Assembly: GCA_011391125.1 (NCBI GenBank)
Contig: JAABRE010000009.1
Coordinates: 1-64,000 of the forward strand
DNA from: Synechococcales cyanobacterium S06
Lineage (GTDB): Bacteria > Cyanobacteriota > Cyanobacteriia > Cyanobacteriales > JAABRE01
Direction of reading: 5' to 3'
Length of the DNA stretch: 64,000 nt
The notes beneath the pieces are model-generated. The model was not told the origin of the DNA and searched no databases. It worked only from the letters and a program-made list of their open reading frames with translations. The position numbers and the translations under genes are program-made. Below are positions 36,389 through 45,343 of the stretch, one piece after another; position 1 is the first letter of the stretch; the number at the start of each line of letters is the position of its first letter.

Positions 36389-39300
36389 TTAAACGACCTG
36401 AAAATCAGCGTTTGTAAGGGCTAAACCACTGTTTAAAGTAGCAAATTGAACTACCGTAAAGGAATTACCAATTCCATCTTTATCGAAGAAGACAGCACCT
36501 GTTGAACTGTTATAGATAAAGCGATGATCAGCAGTTGTCGCTTTACTTCCTGTAACAAAAGCCGTTGTAGGTAAAGTTCCAGCAGTTAAACCACCAAAAC
36601 CTGTTCCTGAAATGAGCAAAGTATCATCAATGACTGAAAAATCAGTGATTTTATCTTTTCCTTCGGTGCTACTATTAAAACGGAAACTATCCTTACCTGC
36701 ACCTCCAGTTAAAACATCATTGCCAACACCGCCAATCAAGGTATCGTTGCCGTTTCCTCCTAAAAGGGTATCCAAACCAGCTCCTCCAGTCAAGTTGTCA
36801 TTACCGTTATTCCCTGTAAGGGTATTGTTACTTGAATTACCGGTGAGAAGATCGTTGTAATTTGAGCCAATCAAGTTTTCGATCGCCACCAGAATATCGC
36901 CATTAGCTTCACCTAAAGAACCAAGATTGGTAGTTAAATTAACGGTAACAGCAGAGGTAGCACTACTGTAACTTGCGGTATCAGCTCCTAAACCACCGTC
37001 TAAAGAATCAATACCCAAACCACCGGTTAAAACGTCATTGCCAGCATCACCAATAAGGGTATCATTGCCGGAAGAACCGCTTAAATTGTCATTTCCTGCA
37101 CCACCATTGAGGATATTAATGCCATTATTGCCGGTTAAATTGTCGTTTAAGGTGCTTCCAGTAAGATTTTCGATGGAAATGAGGCGATCGCCCAAAGCCT
37201 CTCCAGTGCCTAGATTAGTGGTTAAATTAAAGGTGACGGACGAAGTTGCGGTTGCATAGCTTGCCGTGTCAATCCCTGCTCCACCGTCTAAAGTATCAGC
37301 TCCTAAACCGCCAATTAGGGTATCATTGCCGGAAGAACCGTTTAAGTTGTTGTTAGCGTCATCGACTTTGAGGGAATCTGCCAACTGTGAGCCAATGATA
37401 TTCGAGAAATTCTCCACAGTAAACGAAAGAGTACCTTGGGGAGTATTGAAAACCGTTAAACTATTACTAGCGAGGTCAACATTTAAAGAGCTAGTGGTAC
37501 TGGTACTAGAATCAATAGCGTTGAGATAGTCAGAATTACCAACAATTCTTTCAGCAGAAACCGTATCAATTCCCAACTCTCCTTTATCAATAATACCTGC
37601 GGGTTTGAGGGTAATTGCTGTGGTTAAATTGCTGTAATCGACGGTATCAACACCAACTCCCCCTGTGATTGTATCATTGGCCAAACTTGCGAAGAACAAA
37701 TCATCTCCACCTTGACCATCAAGACTATTATTACCCTCATCACCAATGATGAGATCATCAGTTTGACTACCAGTTACATTAGCGAAGTTAACCACCGTAA
37801 AGGTGACATCCCCAGATGGCAAACCAATCACCGTCAAAGTGTTTTGGGACAAATCAATATTAATTGGGGTTGTGGAACTAGAAGAAGCATCAATCAGATT
37901 GCTAGATGAACCATTAGCAACAATCTGCTCCACTTGGACAGTATCAGTTTCACCATTAGCTTTAAAAATAATACCTTGTACTTGTAAGGTAATGGCGCTA
38001 TCCACGAAACTGTAATCAACTGTGTCAATACCTTCACCACCAACGATTGTATCATTGGCCAAACTTGCGAAGAACAAATCATCTCCACCTTGACCATCCA
38101 AACTATTTATCCCCTCATTCCCTGTGATCTGGTCGGCTAATTGGCTACCTTCAACATTGTTAAAGTTATAAACATCAAAAGTGACATCACCTAAGATCAA
38201 GAAACTAGCTGCGAGGTTCACATCAACAGCATTAGTCAAGCTGTCCGAAGCATCAATGGTGTTAACAAAGGCGGAATTAGCGATGATGATTTCAATGGAT
38301 TGAAGTGTATCTGTTCCTAAAGCGCCCTTATCAACGATTCCTTCAGCTTTCAAGGCGATCGCCCCTGAGAGATTGCTATAATCTACAATGTCAATTCCGT
38401 CTTGACCATTAATACTAAAGCTGCCAATAGTGACAATCAAGTCATTATCTTCTGGAGTTCCCTCTAAGACTAAGTCATTATTAAATACTTGGGCATAAAT
38501 TCCGTAAGTTGCTTGATCAGTCCATGTGATAACATAACCGCCATCAGATAATGCTGTTGTTGCCGAGAGAAATTGACGATCTTGTGTATTATTGGTATTA
38601 ACTAAAAATTCTTCCCCAACTAAATTACCATTACTATCAAGTCGTTGTGCGTAAATATCTTCATAGCTACTATTAGAGGGGGTAGATTGCCATGTAATCA
38701 AGGTATCTCCATTGGCTAACAATGTAGCTGAAGGTTCATACTGCCAACCAGTGGTAGTGGTATTGACCCGAAAGGCCGAACCTACAGCCTCCCCATTGCT
38801 GGCATATTTTTGTCCATAAATATCAACACCATCAATAGATGAATGCCAAAGGACTATAAAACCACCATTACTTAATGGAGCTATTGTAGATGGTTTAATC
38901 TGTGCAACGCCGTTGCCTAGGTTAATTTGAGCAGAAGAAGTGACAACAAACTCACTACCAACAGGATTACTATTGGCATCAAATCGTTGTCCACGAATAG
39001 CATTATCAAAATAACTGTTTCCCCAAGTAATAACGAATCCTCCATTAGTCAATGATACCACTGACGCATTTTCTCGATAACCGGAGGCTGAACTATTAAG
39101 ACGAAATTCACCGCCCCTAGGATTGCCATTAACATCATATTTTTGACCATAAAGTCCAAAAATTGGTTGATCAGACCCAAAACCACCTTGATCATTGTAT
39201 GACCAAGTCGCCAGAAAGCCACCATCAGTTAAACTAATGACTGATGCATCATTTAAACGAGATGTGGTGCTAGTATTAGCTTGAAATTGAGTGCCAAGAG

Positions 39301-39592
39301 GATTGCCATTACTATCATAGCGTTGTCCATAAACTCCGCCGCCCGAACCATTAGTCCATGTAACGACAAAACCATCATTTTTTAGACCTGTAACAGAGAG
39401 TGAGCTACCCTCGTTGATTTGATTTGTATTAATTTTGAACTGGCTGGTGGAAGGTGAGCCATTCTTGTTATAAACTTGTGCAAAAATATCTGGACCAGAT
39501 TGCCAAGTAACAAGAAAACCATCTCCATTAGCTAAAGTTGCCGTTTTAGAAACTGAACCATTCGCCACTCGAAATTCGTTAATATTACTCAT
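36389..39592 (-). CDS. RTX-type calcium-binding secreted protein
   Basis: This 1067-residue protein has two halves. The N-terminal half (about 1-390) is made of roughly eight repeats like GGFVVTW...IYGQRYDSNGNPLG. The C-terminal half has nonapeptide calcium-binding repeats of the GGxGxDxLx type (for example GGAGNDNLSGSSGNDTLIG) and ends in an uncleaved hydrophobic tail TNADFQVV, as in type I-secreted RTX proteins. No N-terminal signal peptide fits that route. The start is placed at ATG 39592 (MSNINEFRVANGS); an upstream ATG at 39715 would add an unrelated 41 residues. No protease, lipase or toxin domain is recognised. Confidence 0.88.
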   Translation of the reverse strand: MSNINEFRVANGSVSKTATLANGDGFLVTWQSGPDIFAQVYNKNGSPSTSQFKINTNQINEGSSLSVTGLKNDGFVVTWTNGSGGGVYGQRYDSNGNPLGTQFQANTSTTSRLNDASVISLTDGGFLATWSYNDQGGFGSDQPIFGLYGQKYDVNGNPRGGEFRLNSSASGYRENASVVSLTNGGFVITWGNSYFDNAIRGQRFDANSNPVGSEFVVTSSAQINLGNGVAQIKPSTIAPLSNGGFIVLWHSSIDGVDIYGQKYASNGEAVGSAFRVNTTTTGWQYEPSATLLANGDTLITWQSTPSNSSYEDIYAQRLDSNGNLVGEEFLVNTNNTQDRQFLSATTALSDGGYVITWTDQATYGIYAQVFNNDLVLEGTPEDNDLIVTIGSFSINGQDGIDIVDYSNLSGAIALKAEGIVDKGALGTDTLQSIEIIIANSAFVNTIDASDSLTNAVDVNLAASFLILGDVTFDVYNFNNVEGSQLADQITGNEGINSLDGQGGDDLFFASLANDTIVGGEGIDTVDYSFVDSAITLQVQGIIFKANGETDTVQVEQIVANGSSSNLIDASSSSTTPINIDLSQNTLTVIGLPSGDVTFTVVNFANVTGSQTDDLIIGDEGNNSLDGQGGDDLFFASLANDTITGGVGVDTVDYSNLTTAITLKPAGIIDKGELGIDTVSAERIVGNSDYLNAIDSSTSTTSSLNVDLASNSLTVFNTPQGTLSFTVENFSNIIGSQLADSLKVDDANNNLNGSSGNDTLIGGLGADTLDGGAGIDTASYATATSSVTFNLTTNLGTGEALGDRLISIENLTGSTLNDNLTGNNGINILNGGAGNDNLSGSSGNDTLIGDAGNDVLTGGLGIDSLDGGLGADTASYSSATSAVTVNLTTNLGSLGEANGDILVAIENLIGSNYNDLLTGNSSNNTLTGNNGNDNLTGGAGLDTLLGGNGNDTLIGGVGNDVLTGGAGKDSFRFNSSTEGKDKITDFSVIDDTLLISGTGFGGLTAGTLPTTAFVTGSKATTADHRFIYNSSTGAVFFDKDGIGNSFTVVQFATLNSGLALTNADFQVV

Positions 39593-39817
39593 GTTGATTA
39601 TTGTACTCAAAAAAGTTGTTATTTTTTGCTTGAGCGTTTCTATAGAAACTATTGCGCGGGGTTTTGTAAGATTATGAATCAACAAAAAACTTTTTTTTTG
39701 ATTCAGCTTTTCCAATTTATCCCACTGAATACTTCAACGTGGTTCGTGGTTGGACTAAAGTCCCAAGAAAAGCTCGTTTTGGCAATAAATCACAACTACA
39801 AATTTTCCTAAGAGAAT

Positions 39818-40060
39818 TTATTTGATTAAAATTTTATAGTAATGCCAAACATAATCAATGGGTGCAGAAGGAGAGACGATATGATCAGCAACCATGGCTA
39901 AGAAAAGAAATCTTTTGTATTCTTGAATCACCCGTACGGTATAGATTTCAGACCATCTGCATGACCAAGATAGTTTATAGGAAAAGGGAAAAACAACTCC
40001 TGGAGTATCTAGGTTAAAATGGCAAATTTTTTCGTACAATTCTTGTTCTGCTGGTTTCAT
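39818..40060 (-). CDS. GRDP-like (DUF1399) protein, apparently C-terminally truncated
   Basis: This 80-residue protein starts MKPAEQELYEKI after a perfect AAGGAGG and contains VIQEYKRFLFLAMVADHIVSPS and IDYVWH, matching the first part of glycine-rich-domain-protein-like (GRDP) proteins. Relatives continue after the VWH motif with HLLYTRSYW; here the frame turns to YYKILIK and stops. The bases at the break read ACTATA, like the ends of family A elements, and GGACTTTAGTCC occurs about 60 bases further on, so an old element insertion may have cut it. It follows the kinase gene by 22 bases. Confidence 0.65.
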   Translation of the reverse strand: MKPAEQELYEKICHFNLDTPGVVFPFSYKLSWSCRWSEIYTVRVIQEYKRFLFLAMVADHIVSPSAPIDYVWHYYKILIK

Positions 40061-40082
40061 AATTATTCTTTGACCTCCTTTA

Positions 40083-41492
40083 TTAACCACCACCACCACC
40101 ACCACCACCACAGGAAGGTTTGGGGGGAACTTTCGGTGTCGGGTAAATAATCTGTAGTTCTAAGTCCAAAAATTCGCTTAATTCTTTGCCAATCCACCAA
40201 AATTCGGCTGCTGTTAAATTGGCGATCGAGTATTTATTTGAACCTGCATAGATGAATAATTCAGGCTCGATTTTGACTTTCCCTCTGTTTTCTACCTTAC
40301 CTGTGCTATCAAGATATTTGTCAAATTCGTAACTGGGGGAATATCCTAACAAGGAAATTTCTGAACGAGGGTTATTTAATACTCTGAATCCCAATGTGTT
40401 ATAAGCTTCTATTTGGTTAGGGTTAATGATGATTTTTGCTAATATTTCCCTATGCTTCATGACTTGCCATCCAAAAAAGAAAAGAAGGAAAATTGGAAAT
40501 AAGGAACCAAAAAATAAGAAACCAAAAAATAAAGGGATTAAAGTTGAAAATATAGCATCTCCTAACAGTTTGATGATATAACTGATAGATATAGTCCCGA
40601 ATATTATCTCCAATCGATCGCCTTCACCTTGCCATTTTACCTTGGTATATTTCGGTTTAAGTTCCGGATAATTACTAATATTACCATCGCTAGATATTAG
40701 AGCAGTTTGTGCTATTTTAGCATCACTAAAACGGCGATCTAAATGATGTTGTATCATTTTATCTAACCATTTTTGAAACCGGTTACTTAACTGATTTGTC
40801 TTAAATTTAATTTGTCCATTAACTAAAGGTAATTCGGCGGGATGAGTACCTGTAACCAGATAAATTAGGGTCATTCCTAAACTATATAAATCCGAAGCAG
40901 GAACAGCTTGACCGCCAAATTGTTCTAGGGGAATATAGCCATAACTTCCCACAATGGTAATTGTACCTCCTTCTTTATTGGCAACGGTTTGAACCGAACC
41001 AAAGTCCACTAAATAAATGTCACCAATACTATTACCAGAACGATTACTTAGCAAAATATTACTAGGTTTAATATCTCGGTGAATAACGATGGGATTTTGC
41101 CCATGAAGATACTGTAAAATTTGTAAAAGGCGAGCGGCTAATTCCACTAATTCTGCTTCGGAAAACTTACGACCTTGTTGAATCCAAGTATCCAAAGAAA
41201 CCGCTTCAATATAAGTTTGTACCAAAGCAAAACCATGATAATTATTATCATTAACTTCAAAGTAGTCTAAATATTTAGGAATGGCAGGATGAGCGAGATT
41301 TTGTAAGGTTTTCGCTTCTCTTTCAAATAATTTGAGATCATCCCACTGAAAATCTTGGTCAAAAAGTAAAATTTTAATTACGACTACATTTTTAGAAAAC
41401 AAATCTTCGGCCAAAAAAGTCCTTCGGCCAGCTTTTTTGCTTAGTTGTTCCCCAAGTTGATAGCGATTATTTAATACAATATTATTGTCCAT
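40083..41492 (-). CDS. Membrane-associated Ser/Thr protein kinase with Cys-polyGly tail
   Basis: This 469-residue protein has an N-terminal Hanks-type kinase domain (about 10-265) with VIHRDIKPSNILL and the DFG motif YLVDFGSVQTV; the Gly-rich loop is poor. Two hydrophobic segments follow (about 300-345), then a domain of about 110 residues and a tail KPSC followed by eight glycines. Cys/Gly-rich tails of this sort are known at the end of some cyanobacterial membrane proteins, and here the next gene on the strand is a GRDP-like gene, whose family name comes from a glycine-rich domain. The tail is encoded by GGT repeats, so its length may vary by slippage. Confidence 0.85.
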   Translation of the reverse strand: MDNNIVLNNRYQLGEQLSKKAGRRTFLAEDLFSKNVVVIKILLFDQDFQWDDLKLFEREAKTLQNLAHPAIPKYLDYFEVNDNNYHGFALVQTYIEAVSLDTWIQQGRKFSEAELVELAARLLQILQYLHGQNPIVIHRDIKPSNILLSNRSGNSIGDIYLVDFGSVQTVANKEGGTITIVGSYGYIPLEQFGGQAVPASDLYSLGMTLIYLVTGTHPAELPLVNGQIKFKTNQLSNRFQKWLDKMIQHHLDRRFSDAKIAQTALISSDGNISNYPELKPKYTKVKWQGEGDRLEIIFGTISISYIIKLLGDAIFSTLIPLFFGFLFFGSLFPIFLLFFFGWQVMKHREILAKIIINPNQIEAYNTLGFRVLNNPRSEISLLGYSPSYEFDKYLDSTGKVENRGKVKIEPELFIYAGSNKYSIANLTAAEFWWIGKELSEFLDLELQIIYPTPKVPPKPSCGGGGGGGG

Positions 41493-41768
41493 CTGTTCTA
41501 ATTGGTAACTGTATAATTTCTCTTGCGATGGTTTAGGTGAATTTATGCAGGGTAATTCTCCTTGTTTCTAAAAAAACTTTATTGAGGGGATATCGCCCTT
41601 TTAGTTAATAGTTATGGTAAATTAAGCTATATTTTTGAGTGCCATGGCGCTCATTTTTGTAGGATAGTTAAGCTATAATTTGTCTGGTTATTTAAAATTT
41701 TGACCAAAGAATTTGGTTTCAAGTCTCCTAGCTTGGTGACAGATAAAAACTAATAACTAATAACTGAA

Positions 41769-43352
41769 ATGAAAAGGATATTCCGCTCGATTATGATTAA
41801 AACTAAAACTAAAATTGCTCAAATTTCAAATAAGTTAAATTTACTGATTGATTCCCCTTGGAAAGTTATACTTATTTTTTCAGTTATCGGTTTATTTGCT
41901 ATTCTTAATCACTCCATGTGGCGAGATGAAATGAATACTTGGTTAATTGTTCGAGATAGCAATTCATTCTTAGAAATGGTGAATAATGTTCACTATCAAG
42001 GTCATCCTTTATTATGGGCTTTATCGATCTCTTTTTTATATAATTTTGTTAAAAATCCGCTCATAATGCAGTTATTTCATTTATGTTTGGCGATAACTGC
42101 TATGATTATTTTTTGGCAATATAGTCCTTTTAAAAAGTGGCAAAAAATCTTATTTACTTTCGGTTATTTACCTTTTTATGAATATTTGGTAATTAGTCGC
42201 AATTATACTTTTGGAATGTTATTTTTATGGGCATTCTGCGCTACTTTTAATTCCCGTAAAAAAACTTATTTAATTTTAGCCGTTATTTTAGGCTTAATGG
42301 CTAATAGTAATGCCTATGCTTTATTTATTTCTTGTAGTTTAGGATTAATGTTATTGGTGGAATTTTGTTTTGATAAAAACCACCGTCAGGAATATTTTAA
42401 AAAGGCGAAGAAATACGATTTTTTCCTAAGTTTATTTATCCTAATTTCTTTATATATTTTATCTATTTATATTCTGTCTCCTCCTCCTGATAGTGCTAAT
42501 CATGGTGGTCAAGATGGGTTCTTTTTTGCTTTTGAATTAAAGCGTTTTTTCATAGCTTTAGGTAAGTTATTTAGTGGTTATATCTTAATTACGCCTAAGA
42601 AACAATGGTTAGATTTAATTATTTGTAGTATAATAAGTTTATTACTTTTTGGTTTCACCATTTTTCGATTATCTAAAAAACCTTTGCCTTTATTTTTTTA
42701 TGTTGTTGGTACTGGTTTCATTTTAGCTTTTAATTATTTTCGTTTTATCATTGCGGATTTTCGACACTTTGGACATTTTTATTTAATTTTACTGGCCGCT
42801 TTTTGGTTAGCAAATTACTACGAAGATTCAGCTTTATTAAGCAAAATAATACCCTTAAATAAAAAGCAATTTACTTTAGTTAATCAGGGGTATTCTTGGG
42901 TATTAATGTTAATTTTAGTCGCTAATTTTTTAGGCGGAATAAATGGATTAACACGGGATATACTGATACCATATTCTGCTAGTCGTGAAACGGCAAATTA
43001 CATTAAACAAGCAGACTTAAATGATGAATTTATTGTGGGTAGTGAAGATGCGCAAATGGCTGCTTTATCTGGTTATTTGTATCGCAAATTTTATTACCCA
43101 GAATTACAAAGAATTGGCAGTTTTACCCTTTTTATTAAAGAAAGAGTGTTTGTCAAACATGAACTGATTTTAGAGCAAATTAAACAGATTTTACAGGAAA
43201 AAACAGATTTGAACAAAGTTTTGTTAATTCTGAATAAACAACTCAAAGTAAGTCATAGGGATTTAAAAATAACTCCCATTAAAGAGTTTAAAAATTCTTT
43301 TAACCGAGATGAAAAATATTATTTATATTGGGGAGAATTAATTAAGAATTAA
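41769..43352 (+). CDS. GT-C-like polytopic membrane protein, copy 1
   Basis: This 527-residue protein has about ten hydrophobic helices. The first extramembrane loop holds HSMWRDEMNTWLIVRDS, an acidic DE pair as in GT-C (PMT/ArnT-type) glycosyltransferases that use polyprenyl-linked sugars. A C-terminal soluble part begins near PYSASRETANYIKQ. The next gene, one base after its stop, is a paralogue with the same layout. The reaction is unknown. Confidence 0.72.
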   Translation: MKRIFRSIMIKTKTKIAQISNKLNLLIDSPWKVILIFSVIGLFAILNHSMWRDEMNTWLIVRDSNSFLEMVNNVHYQGHPLLWALSISFLYNFVKNPLIMQLFHLCLAITAMIIFWQYSPFKKWQKILFTFGYLPFYEYLVISRNYTFGMLFLWAFCATFNSRKKTYLILAVILGLMANSNAYALFISCSLGLMLLVEFCFDKNHRQEYFKKAKKYDFFLSLFILISLYILSIYILSPPPDSANHGGQDGFFFAFELKRFFIALGKLFSGYILITPKKQWLDLIICSIISLLLFGFTIFRLSKKPLPLFFYVVGTGFILAFNYFRFIIADFRHFGHFYLILLAAFWLANYYEDSALLSKIIPLNKKQFTLVNQGYSWVLMLILVANFLGGINGLTRDILIPYSASRETANYIKQADLNDEFIVGSEDAQMAALSGYLYRKFYYPELQRIGSFTLFIKERVFVKHELILEQIKQILQEKTDLNKVLLILNKQLKVSHRDLKITPIKEFKNSFNRDEKYYLYWGELIKN

Positions 43353-43353
43353 G

Positions 43354-44928
43354 ATGTTTTTACCAATAAAAAGACAACTATTTGAATACTTGAAATTATT
43401 AATTGATTCACCGTGGAAAATAATACTTATTTTTTCAGTTTTAGGTTTATTTGGTATTCTTAATCATTCTATGTGGCGGGATGAAATGAATACTTGGCTA
43501 ATTGTTCGTGATAGTGATTCATTTTCAGAAATGGTGAATAATGTTCACTATCAAGGCCACCCTTTATTATGGGCTATTTGTGTATCTTTGGTGAGAAATA
43601 TTACCGATAATCCACTAATTATGCAGTTATTTCATCTTAGTTTAGCTATTAGTTCCATTAGTATTTTTTGGTTATATAGTCCTTTTAATTATCGCCAAAA
43701 AAGCTTATTTACTTTTGGTTATTTTCCCTTTTATGAATACTGTTTAATTGCTCGACCTTATGCTTTAGGAACTTTATTTTTATTAACTTTTTGTGCGACT
43801 TTTAATTACCGCCAAAAAACCTATTTAATGGCCGCTTTTTTATTAGGTTTAATGGCCAATACTAATGTTTATCCTTTATTAGTATCCTTAGCTTTAAGTT
43901 CGATGTTATTATTAGAATTAGTATTTAATCAAAAGCACCGTAAAACTTATTTTAAACAAGCTAAAAAGTACGATTTATCTTTAAGTATTGTAATCTTAAT
44001 TGTCTTATATATTATCGCAATTTATATTATTTTACCTCCTGGAGACAGTAATAATCATGGTGGTTTAGATGAAGGTTGGGTATTTTATTTTGATTTTCAC
44101 CGTTTATTAATTGCCTTAGTAAGATTAATTGCGGGTTATTTCATTATCATACCTAGTTCGTCACAGTGGTTAGATTTTGATTTAATTTTATGTGCTTTAA
44201 TTGCGGTATTTATTTTCGGTTTAACCCTCATTAAGTTAGTAAAAAAACCTTTAATTTTCTGGTTTTATTTAAGTGCTAATCTGGCAATTTTTGCCTTTAC
44301 TTATGTAAAATTTTTAGGTTCAACTCGACATTTTGGTTTTTTATATTTAACCTTAATAACTGCTTTTTGGTTAGCCAATTATTACCCCAATTCAAATTTT
44401 TTAGTTAATAAATTTAAGCTAAAATCTGAGTTATTAAATGTCGTCAAAAAATGGCATTATATCGCGTTTATGATCATTCTTTATGTGCAGTTTCTCGGAG
44501 GAATTATCGGTTTTTCAAGGGATGCGTTGAGTTTTCATTTTACTAATCCCTATTCAGCAAGTCGTCAAACTGCTAATTATATTCAAAAAAACGACTTAAA
44601 TAATGAGTTTATTGTAGCAAGTGAAGATGCAACCATGGCTGCTTTATCTGGTTATTTAAACCGTAAATTTTACTATCCTGAATTACAAAGAATTGGTAGT
44701 TTTACTCTCTTTACCAAGGAAAGACAAGAAATCTCACATTCTGAAGTCTTAAAACAGGTTAATTTCTTATTAAAAAATGACCAAAGTTTAGCCAAAATTC
44801 TGTTAATTTTGAATAGCAAATTAGAAATTAATGAAACTAATTTGAATATTACTCCTTTACAAAGTTTTGAAAAATCTTTAATCAGAAATGAAAAATTTTA
44901 TCTTTATTTCCTAAGCGAAAAAATTTAA
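43354..44928 (+). CDS. GT-C-like polytopic membrane protein, copy 2
   Basis: This 524-residue protein is a tandem paralogue of the upstream gene: HSMWRDEMNTWLIVRDS and VNNVHYQGHPLLWA are identical in both, and the C-terminal PYSASRxTANYIxxxDLNxEFIV is shared. Divergence is highest in the helices and in the last 100 residues. The single-base gap implies translational coupling. Likely substrates are lipid-linked sugars, by analogy with the GT-C fold. Confidence 0.72.
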   Translation: MFLPIKRQLFEYLKLLIDSPWKIILIFSVLGLFGILNHSMWRDEMNTWLIVRDSDSFSEMVNNVHYQGHPLLWAICVSLVRNITDNPLIMQLFHLSLAISSISIFWLYSPFNYRQKSLFTFGYFPFYEYCLIARPYALGTLFLLTFCATFNYRQKTYLMAAFLLGLMANTNVYPLLVSLALSSMLLLELVFNQKHRKTYFKQAKKYDLSLSIVILIVLYIIAIYIILPPGDSNNHGGLDEGWVFYFDFHRLLIALVRLIAGYFIIIPSSSQWLDFDLILCALIAVFIFGLTLIKLVKKPLIFWFYLSANLAIFAFTYVKFLGSTRHFGFLYLTLITAFWLANYYPNSNFLVNKFKLKSELLNVVKKWHYIAFMIILYVQFLGGIIGFSRDALSFHFTNPYSASRQTANYIQKNDLNNEFIVASEDATMAALSGYLNRKFYYPELQRIGSFTLFTKERQEISHSEVLKQVNFLLKNDQSLAKILLILNSKLEINETNLNITPLQSFEKSLIRNEKFYLYFLSEKI

Positions 44929-44986
44929 TTATTTAATTATCAAGATTAGCTTTGCCTACTTACGCTGAACAAAAAAACTTTAATAC

Positions 44987-45065
44987 TTGGTAGGGTGAAT
45001 TAGCAGCGAGATTAATTTAGATGAAAAGCTAATAACTTTTAATTCCCAGCGTAACCCACCATCTT
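44987..45065. repeat. Family D 79-bp repeat, first tandem copy
   Basis: It starts TTGGTAGGGTGAATTAGC and ends GCGTAACCCACCATCTT, with imperfect inverted ends (GGGT..TTA / TAACCCACC). It is immediately followed by a second copy; a third, diverged copy lies at 57268-57340. Confidence 0.8.
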
Positions 45066-45144
45066 TTGGTAGGGTGGGTTAGCCGCGAGATTAATTTAGA
45101 TGAAAAGCTAATAACTTTTAATTCGCAGCGTAACCCACCATCTT
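45066..45144. repeat. Family D 79-bp repeat, second tandem copy
   Basis: Nearly identical to the preceding 79 bases, with GGTGGGTTAGCC at the left end. The rest of 44929-45343 shows no gene and should hold the ndhF promoter. Confidence 0.8.
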
Positions 45145-45343
45145 AAAATTAAGTCATGATAATTAAGTTTTTTATCTTCACAAAAGTTACGATTCAGTAT
45201 CTTTTGACTTGTATATTCAGGCAATGAAACTGCGATCAGGAATTTCTTGAGATGCTAAGTATCAATACCAATAACCTACTTATGTGTCAGAATAATGAAC
45301 GGTAATTTATTGATAGCGTACAACTTAAACTAGAACTTACAGA

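Noticed and set aside
36612-37529. Proline/serine-rich open frames on the plus strand inside the RTX region
   Set aside because: They are antisense shadows of the Gly/Asp-rich RTX repeats on the minus strand.
36389-39592. Hemolysin or protease toxin
   Set aside because: Only calcium-binding and structural repeats are seen; no catalytic or pore-forming domain is recognised.
39593-39715. Longer N-terminus of the RTX protein
   Set aside because: The 41 extra residues do not look like the family start, and the next ATG at 39592 begins directly with the repeat domain.
40061-40111. Extended N-terminus of the GRDP-like protein starting with polyvaline
   Set aside because: It is the kinase's GGT repeat read in another frame; ATG 40060 has a perfect AAGGAGG upstream.
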